From Sphingomonas sp. ID1715 (lineage in GTDB: Bacteria > Pseudomonadota > Alphaproteobacteria > Sphingomonadales > Sphingomonadaceae): DNA of 64,000 bases. Made by a program: the position numbers and the translations under genes. The notes beneath the pieces are model-generated. The model was given only the letters and a program-made list of their open reading frames with translations. It did no database searches and was not told the origin of the DNA. Positions 7,739 through 16,339 of the stretch are shown here, one piece after another (position 1 is the first letter of the stretch; each line of letters starts with the position of its first letter). Location of the stretch: assembly GCF_013044515.1 (NCBI RefSeq), contig NZ_JABEPR010000001.1, forward strand, positions 186,001 to 250,000, in the 5' to 3' direction.

Positions 7739-8896
7739 ATGAACCCGCTTTTCGCGACCATGGCGGCGACGATTTTCGAGCGCATGTCGGCGCGGGCGCG
7801 GGAGACCGGCGCGATCAACCTGGGCCAGGGCTTCCCGGACTCGAACGGCCCGCCCGACGTGGTGGAGGCGGCCGCCCGCGCGCTGACCGAGCGATCGAAC
7901 CAATATCCCCCCATGGCCGGGCTGCCCGAGCTGCGCGAGGCCGTCGCTTCTCACTATGCCCGGCACCAGGGGCTCGACCTCCGGCCGGAGGAAGTGATCG
8001 TCACCTCCGGCGCCACGGAAGCACTGGCCGCAGCCATTCTCGCCCTGGTGTCGCCTGGCGACGAAGTCGTGCTCTTCCAGCCGCTCTACGATGCCTATTT
8101 GCCAATGGTCAGGCAGGCTGGAGGAATTCCGAAACTGGTGCGGCTCGCACCGCCGGATTGGAAGATCACCGCCGAGGCGCTGGATGCCGTCTTCAGCGAG
8201 CGGACCAGGGCCGTGATCCTGAACACGCCGCTCAATCCCGCCGCAACCCTGATCGGCGCGGAGGAGCTGGCGCTGATCGCCGAGCGCGTCACCGCGTCCA
8301 ACGCCGTGCTGATCAGCGACGAAGTGTGGGAGCATCTCGTCTTCGACGGTCTCCCCTATGTATCGCCGATGGCCTGGCCCGGCTTGCGCGACCGCACGAT
8401 CAAGATCGGGTCGGCCGGGAAAATCTTCTCTCTGACGGGCTGGAAGACCGGCTGGATGTGCGCCGCGCCGGCGCTCGCCCTGCCGCTGTCGCGCGCGCAC
8501 CAGTTCCTGACTTTCACCACGCCGCCAAACCTGCAGGCGGCCGCCGCCTACGGTCTCGGCAAGAGCGACGATTATTTTGCGGAGATGCGCGCCGGCTATG
8601 CCCGGTCTCGAGACCGCCTGGCCAAAGGACTGACCGCCTCCGGCTGGTCGGTGTTGCCGAGCCAGGCGACCTATTTTCTCAACATCGACCTGGCCGCCTC
8701 CGGCATCGACCTCGACGATATCGCATTCTGCGATCGTCTGGTGGACGAGTTCGGCGTCGCCGCCATCCCGGTCTCCGCCTTTTATTCGGATGCCCCGGTG
8801 GCCAGCATCGTCCGGCTGTGCTTCGCGAAGCAGGATGCGACGCTCGACGCCGCGATCGAGCGCATGGCGAAGGCGCTGAAGGCCTTACGCGGCTGA
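7739..8896 (+). CDS. Class I/II PLP aminotransferase, probable methionine (KMTB) aminotransferase
   Basis: The product is a 385-aa fold-type I aminotransferase. Motifs include 'NLGQGFPDSNGP' near residue 28, 'SNQYPPMAGLPELREAV', the 'TSGATEA' loop near 92, and the PLP lysine in 'GSAGKIFSLTGWKTGW' near 225. The opening is like kynurenine/methionine aminotransferases of the YbdL class. Divergent placement 62 bp from the mtn operon makes it the likely enzyme for the last salvage step, transamination of 2-keto-4-methylthiobutyrate to methionine; this is inferred from context. No Shine-Dalgarno precedes the ATG. A CTAAGG element 7 nt before it could be a -10 box, giving a leaderless mRNA. Its 3' end overlaps the convergent phosphodiesterase by 12 nt. 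Confidence 0.85.
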   Translation: MNPLFATMAATIFERMSARARETGAINLGQGFPDSNGPPDVVEAAARALTERSNQYPPMAGLPELREAVASHYARHQGLDLRPEEVIVTSGATEALAAAILALVSPGDEVVLFQPLYDAYLPMVRQAGGIPKLVRLAPPDWKITAEALDAVFSERTRAVILNTPLNPAATLIGAEELALIAERVTASNAVLISDEVWEHLVFDGLPYVSPMAWPGLRDRTIKIGSAGKIFSLTGWKTGWMCAAPALALPLSRAHQFLTFTTPPNLQAAAAYGLGKSDDYFAEMRAGYARSRDRLAKGLTASGWSVLPSQATYFLNIDLAASGIDLDDIAFCDRLVDEFGVAAIPVSAFYSDAPVASIVRLCFAKQDATLDAAIERMAKALKALRG

Positions 8897-9763
8897 GCGC
8901 TTCTCCGGCACTTCCTCGCTCGGGCGCTCTTCCATCAATGCCTTGACCAGCGGCTGCATCTTGGCGTCGAACTTTGCCAGCATGACATGATCATCGGCAT
9001 TGTCGAAATGGCTGACCAACTCGCGGCCATTCCATTTGTGGAGCGCAAAGGCGGGGGGATCGGCGATGATCATCGCGCGGTTGTCCGGACGGCCGGGGTC
9101 GATCGGAGCGAGGTCGAGAGCAACCTGCGGCGCGGTCGAGGGGCAGATCGAAATGGTGGTGCCCTGCCAGGCCACGCAGATCGGGCGATGGAGATGCCCG
9201 CAGATGATTGCCTTTACCTGGTGATGGCCGGCAATGGCGCTCGAGAAGCGCTGCACCCACGGCTCGTCGGGATGCGTCGCCATCCACTCGATGCCGACAT
9301 CGACCGGGGGGTGGTGCATGACGATGATTGTGTCGCGCTCCGGCTCTTCAGCGAGGCGCTCGCGTAGCCACCGCGCGCGCGTCTCGCAGAAAGCGCCGCC
9401 GTGACGCCCTTCCTCCAGCGTGTCGAGAATCAGGAAGCGCAGGTTTCCGCTACTCACCTCATATTGCACAAACTCGTCGGTGACGGGAATTTCCGGATAT
9501 TCCTCACAAAAGGTTTCGCGCAGGTCGTGGTTGCCGAGGCACGGCCAGACCGGAAAGGGGCAGACGGATAGGGCGTTGCGCAGGCGCTTGTAGCTCGCCA
9601 GATCGCCGCGATCGACGAGGTCGCCGGTGGCCAGCAGCAGATCCGGCATGGGCCGCATTGCGGTCAGGATCTTGAGCACGTGATCCAGCCGCTTCCTATT
9701 GAACTCGCTGGGGTTGTCCGGCTCGAACCCCAGATGGATATCCGTGATCTGCGCGATCAGCAT
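8885..9763 (-). CDS. Calcineurin-like phosphodiesterase, CpdA/GpdQ type
   Basis: This 292-aa metallophosphoesterase has the full set of dinuclear-metal motifs: 'DIHLG' near residue 8, 'GDLVDRGD' near 48, 'GNHD' near 80, 'HHPP' near 150 and 'GHLHRP' near 190. It resembles class III cyclic-nucleotide phosphodiesterases and glycerophosphodiesterases; the substrate cannot be read from sequence. The ATG at 9763 begins directly with the metal-binding strand ('MLIAQITDIH'). Context is suggestive: it lies 81 nt downstream of, and on the same strand as, the FHA-decaheme gene. That group also encodes an oxidoreductase with two cyclic-nucleotide-binding domains, so it could remove their ligand. It overlaps the aminotransferase 3' end by 12 nt. 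Confidence 0.87.
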   Translation of the reverse strand: MLIAQITDIHLGFEPDNPSEFNRKRLDHVLKILTAMRPMPDLLLATGDLVDRGDLASYKRLRNALSVCPFPVWPCLGNHDLRETFCEEYPEIPVTDEFVQYEVSSGNLRFLILDTLEEGRHGGAFCETRARWLRERLAEEPERDTIIVMHHPPVDVGIEWMATHPDEPWVQRFSSAIAGHHQVKAIICGHLHRPICVAWQGTTISICPSTAPQVALDLAPIDPGRPDNRAMIIADPPAFALHKWNGRELVSHFDNADDHVMLAKFDAKMQPLVKALMEERPSEEVPEKRSAA

Positions 9764-9844
9764 GCTACTCGCCTGTTCTGCCCAACCACTCCCCATCTCC
9801 CGCACCCCTAAACGCGCGAGATGGACGTGTGGTTAAGCGACCCC

Positions 9845-11836
9845 TCAGCGCCAGCGCACCTGCAGCATCGCCACCTGGTTTGCCGGAGCCGCCTTTCTCC
9901 CCCCACGCTTGAGCACCCAGGGCGCCCCCTCGTCGGCGTGATAGTCATGGCACATCGCGCAGCCCGAAGGTGTGCCGGAACGCACAAGCCGTGCGTTGGT
10001 CGCACCTTTTTCGCCGGTGTGGCAGGATTGGCAGTTGGCAACGCTCGGCAACAATAAATCGCTGGAGTTGTTCGACTTTTCAGCCGCGTGGCAGTCACGG
10101 CAGCCATAGCGGCGATTGCCATTCTGCCCGCGCACGTCGAGATTGTCGTGCGCCCGGTGGTCGAACCATCCCTTTTGCAGATAGCGGACCGGCTGCGCCA
10201 CCGGTGCGATTCGCACCCCGTCGCCGCCGGTGAAGCTCACCTTGTGGCACTCGCCGCACACGCCGCCCGGCGCGAAGGTCGCGCGGATCAGCGCATCGCC
10301 GCGGCCGGGCAACAGGGCGGCGTTGCGCGCCAGATCCATCGAACGGCGCTCGGCATTGACTTCGCCCGGCCGGCTCCGCGTGTAGCGGGCAATCGGCAGT
10401 CCGGTCGGGCGGAAGCTCCCGCCCGAGCTGTAGAAAGCGCGAATGTCCGCGATCACCTGCGCGGGCTGGCCATGCGGAAGCTGACGCACCGTACCGCCGA
10501 CCGTCTGCAGTCCCAGGCTGTGACAGGCCTGGCACGCCGTTTCCATCCGCACCGGCTGGTAGCGCGTGCCGCTCGGATCGGTCTTGTGGCAATCCTGGCA
10601 GTCCATGCCTTCACCCTGGCCCGGCGACACGCGACGCCACATCTGCGCGACCCCGTTGGTGGAGGATAGGTGCTGGCCATGGGTGAACTTCAGGCCGTTT
10701 TCCATCTGCAGCGGCTTGTCGAGGACCGCGCGCTGCATCTTCCACCCGAGCAGCGGATTGCCGCCTGAGCGCGCATCGCGCCTGTCGAACGGCACGGGAT
10801 GCGCCTCGTCATAGCCGGCCAGGATCATCGGCCGGAACTGCGGATGCTTCAGCCCGAAGTCGCTCGCGTCGCCGACGCCTGACTTGAAGCCGGCGCTCTG
10901 CAGCCGCCCCTTGAGCCCATCGTGGCAGTCGGCACAGAATTGCTGCTGTGTCGCCGGCATCGCTCCGGCACCTTCATGCTCCGTGTGGCAGTCGACGCAG
11001 CGGCCCTCCGGCACGTTGAAGGTGCGTTTGAAGAAGGACTTCACCCGACCGCCGAAGTCCGCCTCCCCGCGCGCGGCGAGCATCTGATCCAGGGGGGCAT
11101 GATCATAGGCGGCCGGCCCCGGACGCCCTGGGCCCGTGAGCGAAGCGCGCTGCAGCCCGGCTGCCTTTTGCTGATGGTTGTCGGTGTGGCAGGCGACACA
11201 GGCATTGTCCCGCACCGCGACGAATGCATCCGTGTGGCAGGCCTGGCAGTCATTCTCGAGCTCCGCGTGCGCCTTGCTGAGCTTACCCGTTTCCCAGGTT
11301 TTGTCGGCGTGGAAGCCATTCGGGCGGATCTTCTCTCCGCGAGAGGTGGCATAGGTATAGACGGGCCAGGCGAGAAAGGCGGCGAGCACCAGCGCGATGA
11401 AGGCATAGGCGCTGATCCGCTTGCCGGGCAGCAGTCCCCGCAGCGTGAAGACCGTCTGCTGGTCCTTTGCCTCCGACGCGTCGGACAGCGCCTCGACGCG
11501 CTCGACCGTGATCGTGATTGCGCCGTCTTCCTGGCCCAGCGTCAGGCGGTGGCTGCCGAAGCGCAGTTCGGCACCGCTATTCGCTGGCTCCAACTCGGCC
11601 CGCATCACGGTTCGCCCGTCGAACCCGAAGCCGAGGCCCGAGACTGACTCCACGACGATGCGGCCGGGCGATGGCTCGGAGATGACCGCATGCTTGGGCT
11701 CGACCGCGAGGTCGGCCAGATGCACGTCGTTGTCAGTCAGCCGGCCGACGCTGATCTCCAGCCCCTGAACGGTCGTCGGACGAACGATCTCGCGCCCATC
11801 GGCGGTGCGCGAAACCTGGCGAATAATGAAGCTCAT
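9845..11836 (-). CDS. FHA-domain transmembrane decaheme cytochrome c
   Basis: The product is 663 aa with an unusual domain order. Residues 1-115 form a forkhead-associated domain ('SVGRLTDNDVHL' with GR at 31-32, then 'EPKHAVIS'), predicted to be cytoplasmic. Residues 142-160 are a single membrane helix. Residues 180-663 form a periplasmic multiheme domain. I count ten CxxCH motifs: CQACH, CVACH, CVDCH, CADCH, CQDCH, CQACH, CGECH, CRDCH, CQSCH and CAMCH. FHA domains bind phosphothreonine peptides, so this cytochrome could be gated by a cytoplasmic phosphoprotein. It follows the cytochrome b-like gene by 16 nt. It probably receives electrons from that protein and passes them to a periplasmic acceptor; the acceptor is unknown. 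Confidence 0.85.
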   Translation of the reverse strand: MSFIIRQVSRTADGREIVRPTTVQGLEISVGRLTDNDVHLADLAVEPKHAVISEPSPGRIVVESVSGLGFGFDGRTVMRAELEPANSGAELRFGSHRLTLGQEDGAITITVERVEALSDASEAKDQQTVFTLRGLLPGKRISAYAFIALVLAAFLAWPVYTYATSRGEKIRPNGFHADKTWETGKLSKAHAELENDCQACHTDAFVAVRDNACVACHTDNHQQKAAGLQRASLTGPGRPGPAAYDHAPLDQMLAARGEADFGGRVKSFFKRTFNVPEGRCVDCHTEHEGAGAMPATQQQFCADCHDGLKGRLQSAGFKSGVGDASDFGLKHPQFRPMILAGYDEAHPVPFDRRDARSGGNPLLGWKMQRAVLDKPLQMENGLKFTHGQHLSSTNGVAQMWRRVSPGQGEGMDCQDCHKTDPSGTRYQPVRMETACQACHSLGLQTVGGTVRQLPHGQPAQVIADIRAFYSSGGSFRPTGLPIARYTRSRPGEVNAERRSMDLARNAALLPGRGDALIRATFAPGGVCGECHKVSFTGGDGVRIAPVAQPVRYLQKGWFDHRAHDNLDVRGQNGNRRYGCRDCHAAEKSNNSSDLLLPSVANCQSCHTGEKGATNARLVRSGTPSGCAMCHDYHADEGAPWVLKRGGRKAAPANQVAMLQVRWR

Positions 11837-11852
11837 GCCCCCCGACCGCCCC

Positions 11853-12731
11853 TTACCAGTAGAAGAACACGGAAACGATGTGCGCCGACAGCGCGGCGAT
11901 CAGCGCGAAGGTGATCGGCACGTGCACGTACAGCCACACCTCCAGCAGCGACTTGATCTTCAGATGTCGCCGCACGCGCGCCAGTATGGCCTCCTTGCGC
12001 GTCAGCAGGGCGTCGATCTTCTCGAGCGGATCGTCGCCGACATTGGGACGATAAGCCGTCTCCCGCCGGATCTCGGCCTGGGCGGCGCGCGTCGCGCAGT
12101 TCGGGTAGCGCCCGGTCAGCCGCGCCCAGACGCCGCCGCCGAACGCATCCTGCTCCAGCGACGCCTGCACCAGATCGGCGTGACGCTGCTCGAGCGGCTG
12201 GGCGGAGTCGTGCAGCTGGCGATCGATCGAGCGCAGCGCCTCCAGCATCTGCGTTTCCGTCATCATGTCGCGATTGTCGCTGAGCATGCGCGGCAGCGCA
12301 GCATACATCGAGATGCCGTAAATGCCCGACAGGATCACGACCATCATCAGCGCATAAGCGAGCGTATGGACGTTCCAGCCGAACTGGAACCCGGTGTGCA
12401 GCGTCGCGATCACGATCAGCGACAGGCCGAGGTAGACGTGCGCGGAGGTCCAGCTCTTCAGCGACCAGCGCCCGCGCGTCATCGCCCGCTTGCGGACGCC
12501 CAGCAGCGTCAGCCACAGGATCAGCAGCGCCCCGATCGTACCCAGCACATAGCCTTCGGCGCTGCCGCCATTGGGCCGAGGCTGTACGTCGATCATCAGA
12601 TAGGCGACGATCGCCGTCAGCGAGAGGATCGACGCGATCTTTGCCCAACGGAAATTGCGGTAGCGGAGAAAGCCGTCATGGGTAGAGCTGCGCTCGCGCC
12701 GGGCAGTGGATTTGAAGGCCTGGGTTGCCAT
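11853..12731 (-). CDS. Membrane protein with two His-x13-His helices, cytochrome b-type candidate
   Basis: The 292-aa product has about five membrane segments (roughly residues 30-48, 61-79, 96-115, 123-146 and 266-290) and a long cytoplasmic helical loop (about 150-265). Histidines H98 and H112 in the third segment and H270 and H284 in the last are each 14 positions apart. That is the spacing expected for two stacked b-type hemes held between two helices. I therefore predict a di-heme membrane electron carrier, although no named family is recognised. The ATG at 12731 shares one base with the stop of the upstream oxidoreductase (TGATG). A GTG one codon earlier is possible. Confidence 0.7.
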   Translation of the reverse strand: MATQAFKSTARRERSSTHDGFLRYRNFRWAKIASILSLTAIVAYLMIDVQPRPNGGSAEGYVLGTIGALLILWLTLLGVRKRAMTRGRWSLKSWTSAHVYLGLSLIVIATLHTGFQFGWNVHTLAYALMMVVILSGIYGISMYAALPRMLSDNRDMMTETQMLEALRSIDRQLHDSAQPLEQRHADLVQASLEQDAFGGGVWARLTGRYPNCATRAAQAEIRRETAYRPNVGDDPLEKIDALLTRKEAILARVRRHLKIKSLLEVWLYVHVPITFALIAALSAHIVSVFFYW

Positions 12732-15256
12732 CACGCCTGCTCCAGCCGCGCGATGGTCAGGAACTCCTCAGGCGCGACGCGGATCGCGGCGCCCGTCGGG
12801 CAGGCGCGCACGCAGGCGGGGCCGCCCTCTATGCCCGAGCACATGTCGCACTTGATCGCCTTTTTCGGCTTCTCTCCCTGCGAATTACGCTCCGACCATT
12901 CATGGCTCGGCTCGCCCGGACCGGGGCCGCGTCCGAAGAACAGCCAGCTGAGCAGGCCCGGCTTCTTGGGGGGCACCTTGTCCATGCGGATCACGCCATA
13001 GGGGCAGTTGCGCTGGCAGTTTCCGCAGCCGATGCAGGTGTCGTCGATGAACACCTCGCCGTCCGGGCCGCGATGGATGGCGTTGGGTGGGCAATCGGCC
13101 ATGCAGTGCGGATGCTCGCAGTGGCGGCATGAGGTGGGAACGTGCAGGTGCGCGTAGGTCTTGCCCGCCTCGCGATCGAGCCGTGACAGGCCATCATGGC
13201 TGTCGGCGCAGGCCTTTTCGCAATTGTCGCAGCCGACGCAGAGATTTTCGTCGATCAGCAGCACGTCGGTTGCTTCGCCGATGCCGTTGTCGACCAGGAA
13301 TTTGGCAGTGGCCGAATACATGTCGACCACGCCCGAAAAACTGTCCTTCTTCGCCTCGATAAAGGCATTCAGATCCTGGCGCGCGGCCATGTCGCGCTGC
13401 ACACGCTCGGCGAGCGCAGGATTCCTCGCCATCAGCCGCGCAAACGCCTCGCCCGGCAGTCGGATCACGTCCGACTTGATTGCGGCGCGCACCGTGGCGG
13501 TCCGGCGGCCGCCCCCGATGAGCGCCATCTCGCCGACGAAGGAGCCCGCCGGCAGATAGGAGAGGAACACCGGCTTGCCGCCGACCGTCTTCTCGACGAT
13601 CATCGATCCGGAGCGGATGACGTAGATGTCGTTCCCCTCCTCGCCTTCGGTGATCACCGCGTCCCCGGCCTTGATCGTCATCACCTGCGCGCCGGCGGCG
13701 ACTTCGGCCACGTCTTCCTTCTTCAGGCCCGACTTGAACAGCTGCAGCAGCTGCCGCTCGGTCGAGATGCGCGCGATGGCGGCGCGTGCGGCCGGCACCT
13801 GGCTCTGCAGGCGAAGCGCGGCGGTGCGCGGGATTTCGACGACGATCGCCGGCTCGCCCGCGCGCACGGTCGCGCCGCGGCGCCGGCCCGAGATCAGACC
13901 GACTTCGCCGAAGATTTCGCCGGTGCCGATCGGCACGGTGATCGCCGGGTTGGTCGGGTCGACCTCGACCAGCACCGACCCCTGAGCGATGCCGAACAGC
14001 GACGATCCCGGCTCGTTGCGTTCGAAGATGATCTCGCCCGCGCCGAACGCCTTCACTTCGGAATCGAGCATGAACTCCCGCATCTGCAGCGGAGACATGC
14101 CTTCCAGGATGCTGACGTTGGTGCGCAGGAATTCAAGCCACTCGGAAACGCTGCGACCGCCCGGCAGGCCAGCGAACTTCTTCTCGAGGATCGGTTCGTC
14201 GGCGGGCTTCAGGTCGAGGTTGCCGTTGATGAACTCGACGACGTCATAGCCCTGGTTCATGCAGTGCTTGATGAGCGGATAGCCGGCGAGCGCGCCGATC
14301 ACGAAGATGCCCGGCACCGTCGATTCGAACACCGGCGACAGCTTGGGATAGGAGACGCGGTCGGCGCTCGTGAATTGCACGCCGGTGCCTGCCTTCACCC
14401 CCTTCATCATCTTGCCGGGGTTGCGCGGGTCCTCCCGGTCCTCGAACTCGGCGCAGCAGCCTTCGACGAACGCGCGCGGCGGGGCGGAACCCATGCGTGC
14501 GATCACCCGGTCGCAGCGGATGCGGAGCTCGCCGTCGCGGGTGTCGAAGACGATATGCCCGGGTTCGAAACGGTTGGTGGTCGTCTCGGTCAGGATCTGG
14601 ATGCGGCCCTGGTCGCGCGCGGCGAGCAGCGCCTTGATGTTGGCGTCCTTCGCGGTCGAGAAGTCGGCCGAGCGATTGATGATGGTGACGGTGTTGCGCT
14701 GCTCCGGGTCGGCGGCGAGGCCGAGGGCATTCTCGATGCCCGCGTCGCCAGCGCCGATGACGGTGATATGCTCGTCAACGAACTCGCCCGGATCGTCGAG
14801 CGTGTACTGGACGTTCGCCTGCTCGACGCCGGGCACGCGCAGCAGGTTCGGATTGCCCTGCGTGCCGATCGCAAGGACGATGTTCTCTGCGCGGACCTGC
14901 TGACCATTAGTCAGCGCGATGGTGAAGTCGCCCTTGGCGCCGGTGATCGCCTTCACCTCGGCGTTGAGCATCACATTGACGCCGTGCCCGGCGGTCTGCT
15001 CGTCCCAGGTGCCGAGCACCTTCTCGCGCTTGCCCGCTTCGAAATCGAGATCTGAGCGAAGGACCAGCTGCGATGGCGTCGCCATCACATGCTTGCCCTT
15101 CTGGTATTTGTAGATGGTGTCGGACAGATGGTCCGTCTTTTCGAGCAGGACGTGGCTGAGGCCCAGCTGCGCCGCGCGACCCGCCGCGCTCAGGCCCGCA
15201 GGTCCCGATCCGACGATCGCGATCCGGAAGATGTCCGACACGATATTCCCCCACAT
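12731..15256 (-). CDS. FAD/NAD(P) oxidoreductase fused to two cNMP-binding domains and a four-cluster ferredoxin domain
   Basis: This is an 841-aa multidomain cytoplasmic protein. Residues 8-370 are a thioredoxin-reductase-like flavoprotein, with FAD motif 'GSGPAGLS' near 16 and NAD(P) motif 'GAGDAGIEN' near 170, but I see no CxxC redox-active pair in the usual place. Residues about 385-500 and 515-635 are two cyclic-nucleotide-binding domains, with cassettes 'GEIFGEVGLISG' and 'GSFVGEMALIGG', each followed by a conserved arginine. Residues about 665-841 carry sixteen cysteines in CxxCxxCxxxC-like groups, as in DmsB-type four-[4Fe-4S] electron-transfer subunits. The ATG at 15256 lacks a good ribosome site, whereas a GTG five codons in (15241) is preceded by GGGGGA. 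The downstream partners form the predicted membrane and periplasmic part of the chain. Confidence 0.85.
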   Translation of the reverse strand: MWGNIVSDIFRIAIVGSGPAGLSAAGRAAQLGLSHVLLEKTDHLSDTIYKYQKGKHVMATPSQLVLRSDLDFEAGKREKVLGTWDEQTAGHGVNVMLNAEVKAITGAKGDFTIALTNGQQVRAENIVLAIGTQGNPNLLRVPGVEQANVQYTLDDPGEFVDEHITVIGAGDAGIENALGLAADPEQRNTVTIINRSADFSTAKDANIKALLAARDQGRIQILTETTTNRFEPGHIVFDTRDGELRIRCDRVIARMGSAPPRAFVEGCCAEFEDREDPRNPGKMMKGVKAGTGVQFTSADRVSYPKLSPVFESTVPGIFVIGALAGYPLIKHCMNQGYDVVEFINGNLDLKPADEPILEKKFAGLPGGRSVSEWLEFLRTNVSILEGMSPLQMREFMLDSEVKAFGAGEIIFERNEPGSSLFGIAQGSVLVEVDPTNPAITVPIGTGEIFGEVGLISGRRRGATVRAGEPAIVVEIPRTAALRLQSQVPAARAAIARISTERQLLQLFKSGLKKEDVAEVAAGAQVMTIKAGDAVITEGEEGNDIYVIRSGSMIVEKTVGGKPVFLSYLPAGSFVGEMALIGGGRRTATVRAAIKSDVIRLPGEAFARLMARNPALAERVQRDMAARQDLNAFIEAKKDSFSGVVDMYSATAKFLVDNGIGEATDVLLIDENLCVGCDNCEKACADSHDGLSRLDREAGKTYAHLHVPTSCRHCEHPHCMADCPPNAIHRGPDGEVFIDDTCIGCGNCQRNCPYGVIRMDKVPPKKPGLLSWLFFGRGPGPGEPSHEWSERNSQGEKPKKAIKCDMCSGIEGGPACVRACPTGAAIRVAPEEFLTIARLEQA

Positions 15257-15373
15257 CTACGCGTGACAGCGGCCGCCCGGCGTTCTCGCCGATGTCGGGC
15301 CCGCATGCGCCCCGCCCCTTCTTATCAAGTCCACTTCGCCGCGCTAGTGACTGGCTTCACAAAAAGCGGCGGA

Positions 15374-16327
15374 ATGACAATGGTTGAGATCGAAAAGACT
15401 GGTGCTGCGACGAAGACGCGGGTTCCCCCCGCCCGGCTTGCGCTGTTCGCGGCGGCGGCGATCGCGATCGTTGCGGTGGGCGTGGGCGTCTCGCGCAACC
15501 GCGCGCCCGACGCTGCTCCCGCCCCTGCCGCCTCGGCGAGCGCGCAACCGGACGTCGGCGCGATGATCTCTTCGCTCGAAGCCAAGCTGAAGACCGACCC
15601 CAACAATGCCGAAGGCTGGCGGATGCTCGGCTGGTCCTTCTTCGAGACGGGACGCTATGCAGAGTCCGCCACCGCCTATCGCAAGGCGACCCAGCTGAAA
15701 CCCGACAATGCCGATTACTGGTCCTCCCTTGGCGAAGCGCTGGTGCTGGCCGGATCGGGCGACGTGCCGAAGGACGCGTCGGCCGCGTTCAAGAAGGCGC
15801 TGTCGATCGACCCCAAGGACCCGCGCTCGCGATACTTTCTGGGTGTCGAGCAGGACATGGCGGGCAAGCACGCGGAGGCCATCGACACCTGGATCGCGCT
15901 GTTGAAGGACACGCCCGCCGGCGCGCCCTGGGAAGCCGATGTCCGCAAGACGGTCGAGCAGGTCGCGGAGAAGGAGAAGATCGACGTCAAGGCCCGCCTC
16001 GCCGGGACCAGGCCACCGGCGCCGACCGGTCCGGCCGCGGCGCTGAACGGCATTCCCGGCCCCAGCCGCGAGCAGATGGCGGCGGCGTCCCGGCTGCCGT
16101 CGGGCGCGCAGGAGGAGATGGTGCGCGGCATGGTCGACGGCCTCGCCGCCAAGCTGAAGGCCGATCCGAAGCAGCCCGACCGCTGGATGATGCTGATCCG
16201 CAGCCGCATGATGCTGGGCCAAGGCCGCGAGGCGTCCCAGGCGCTGCAACAGGCGATCGCCGCCAACCCGGCGTCTCGCGACCAGCTGGTGCAGGCTGCC
16301 CGGACCCTGGGCGTGCCGGGGGCGTAA
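15374..16327 (+). CDS. TPR protein with N-terminal membrane anchor, CcmI/CycH-like
   Basis: The protein is 317 aa. After a short N-terminus comes one membrane helix (about residues 19-39), then an Ala/Pro-rich linker and tetratricopeptide repeats (for example 'AEGWRMLGWSFFETGRY' and 'ADYWSSLGEAL'). A further TPR-like pair lies near residues 255-300. This matches the C-terminal, periplasmic part of CcmI/CycH, which holds apocytochrome c for heme attachment. The full CcmI has two N-terminal helices, so this may be a short variant or a general TPR scaffold. The ATG at 15374 follows GGCGG. It is divergent from the electron-transfer operon that contains a decaheme cytochrome, which makes a cytochrome-maturation role attractive but unproven. 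Confidence 0.65.
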   Translation: MTMVEIEKTGAATKTRVPPARLALFAAAAIAIVAVGVGVSRNRAPDAAPAPAASASAQPDVGAMISSLEAKLKTDPNNAEGWRMLGWSFFETGRYAESATAYRKATQLKPDNADYWSSLGEALVLAGSGDVPKDASAAFKKALSIDPKDPRSRYFLGVEQDMAGKHAEAIDTWIALLKDTPAGAPWEADVRKTVEQVAEKEKIDVKARLAGTRPPAPTGPAAALNGIPGPSREQMAAASRLPSGAQEEMVRGMVDGLAAKLKADPKQPDRWMMLIRSRMMLGQGREASQALQQAIAANPASRDQLVQAARTLGVPGA

Positions 16328-16339
16328 GGGCCAGCATCT

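Noticed and set aside
10515-10545. TGGCACG sequence resembling a sigma-54 -24 box
   Set aside because: It is not followed by GC 10 bp on, it lies inside the decaheme coding region, and it has no palindromes upstream.
13196-15055. A 619-codon open frame on the plus strand
   Set aside because: It is antisense to the FAD/cNMP/Fe-S gene. The opposite strand carries clear cofactor motifs.
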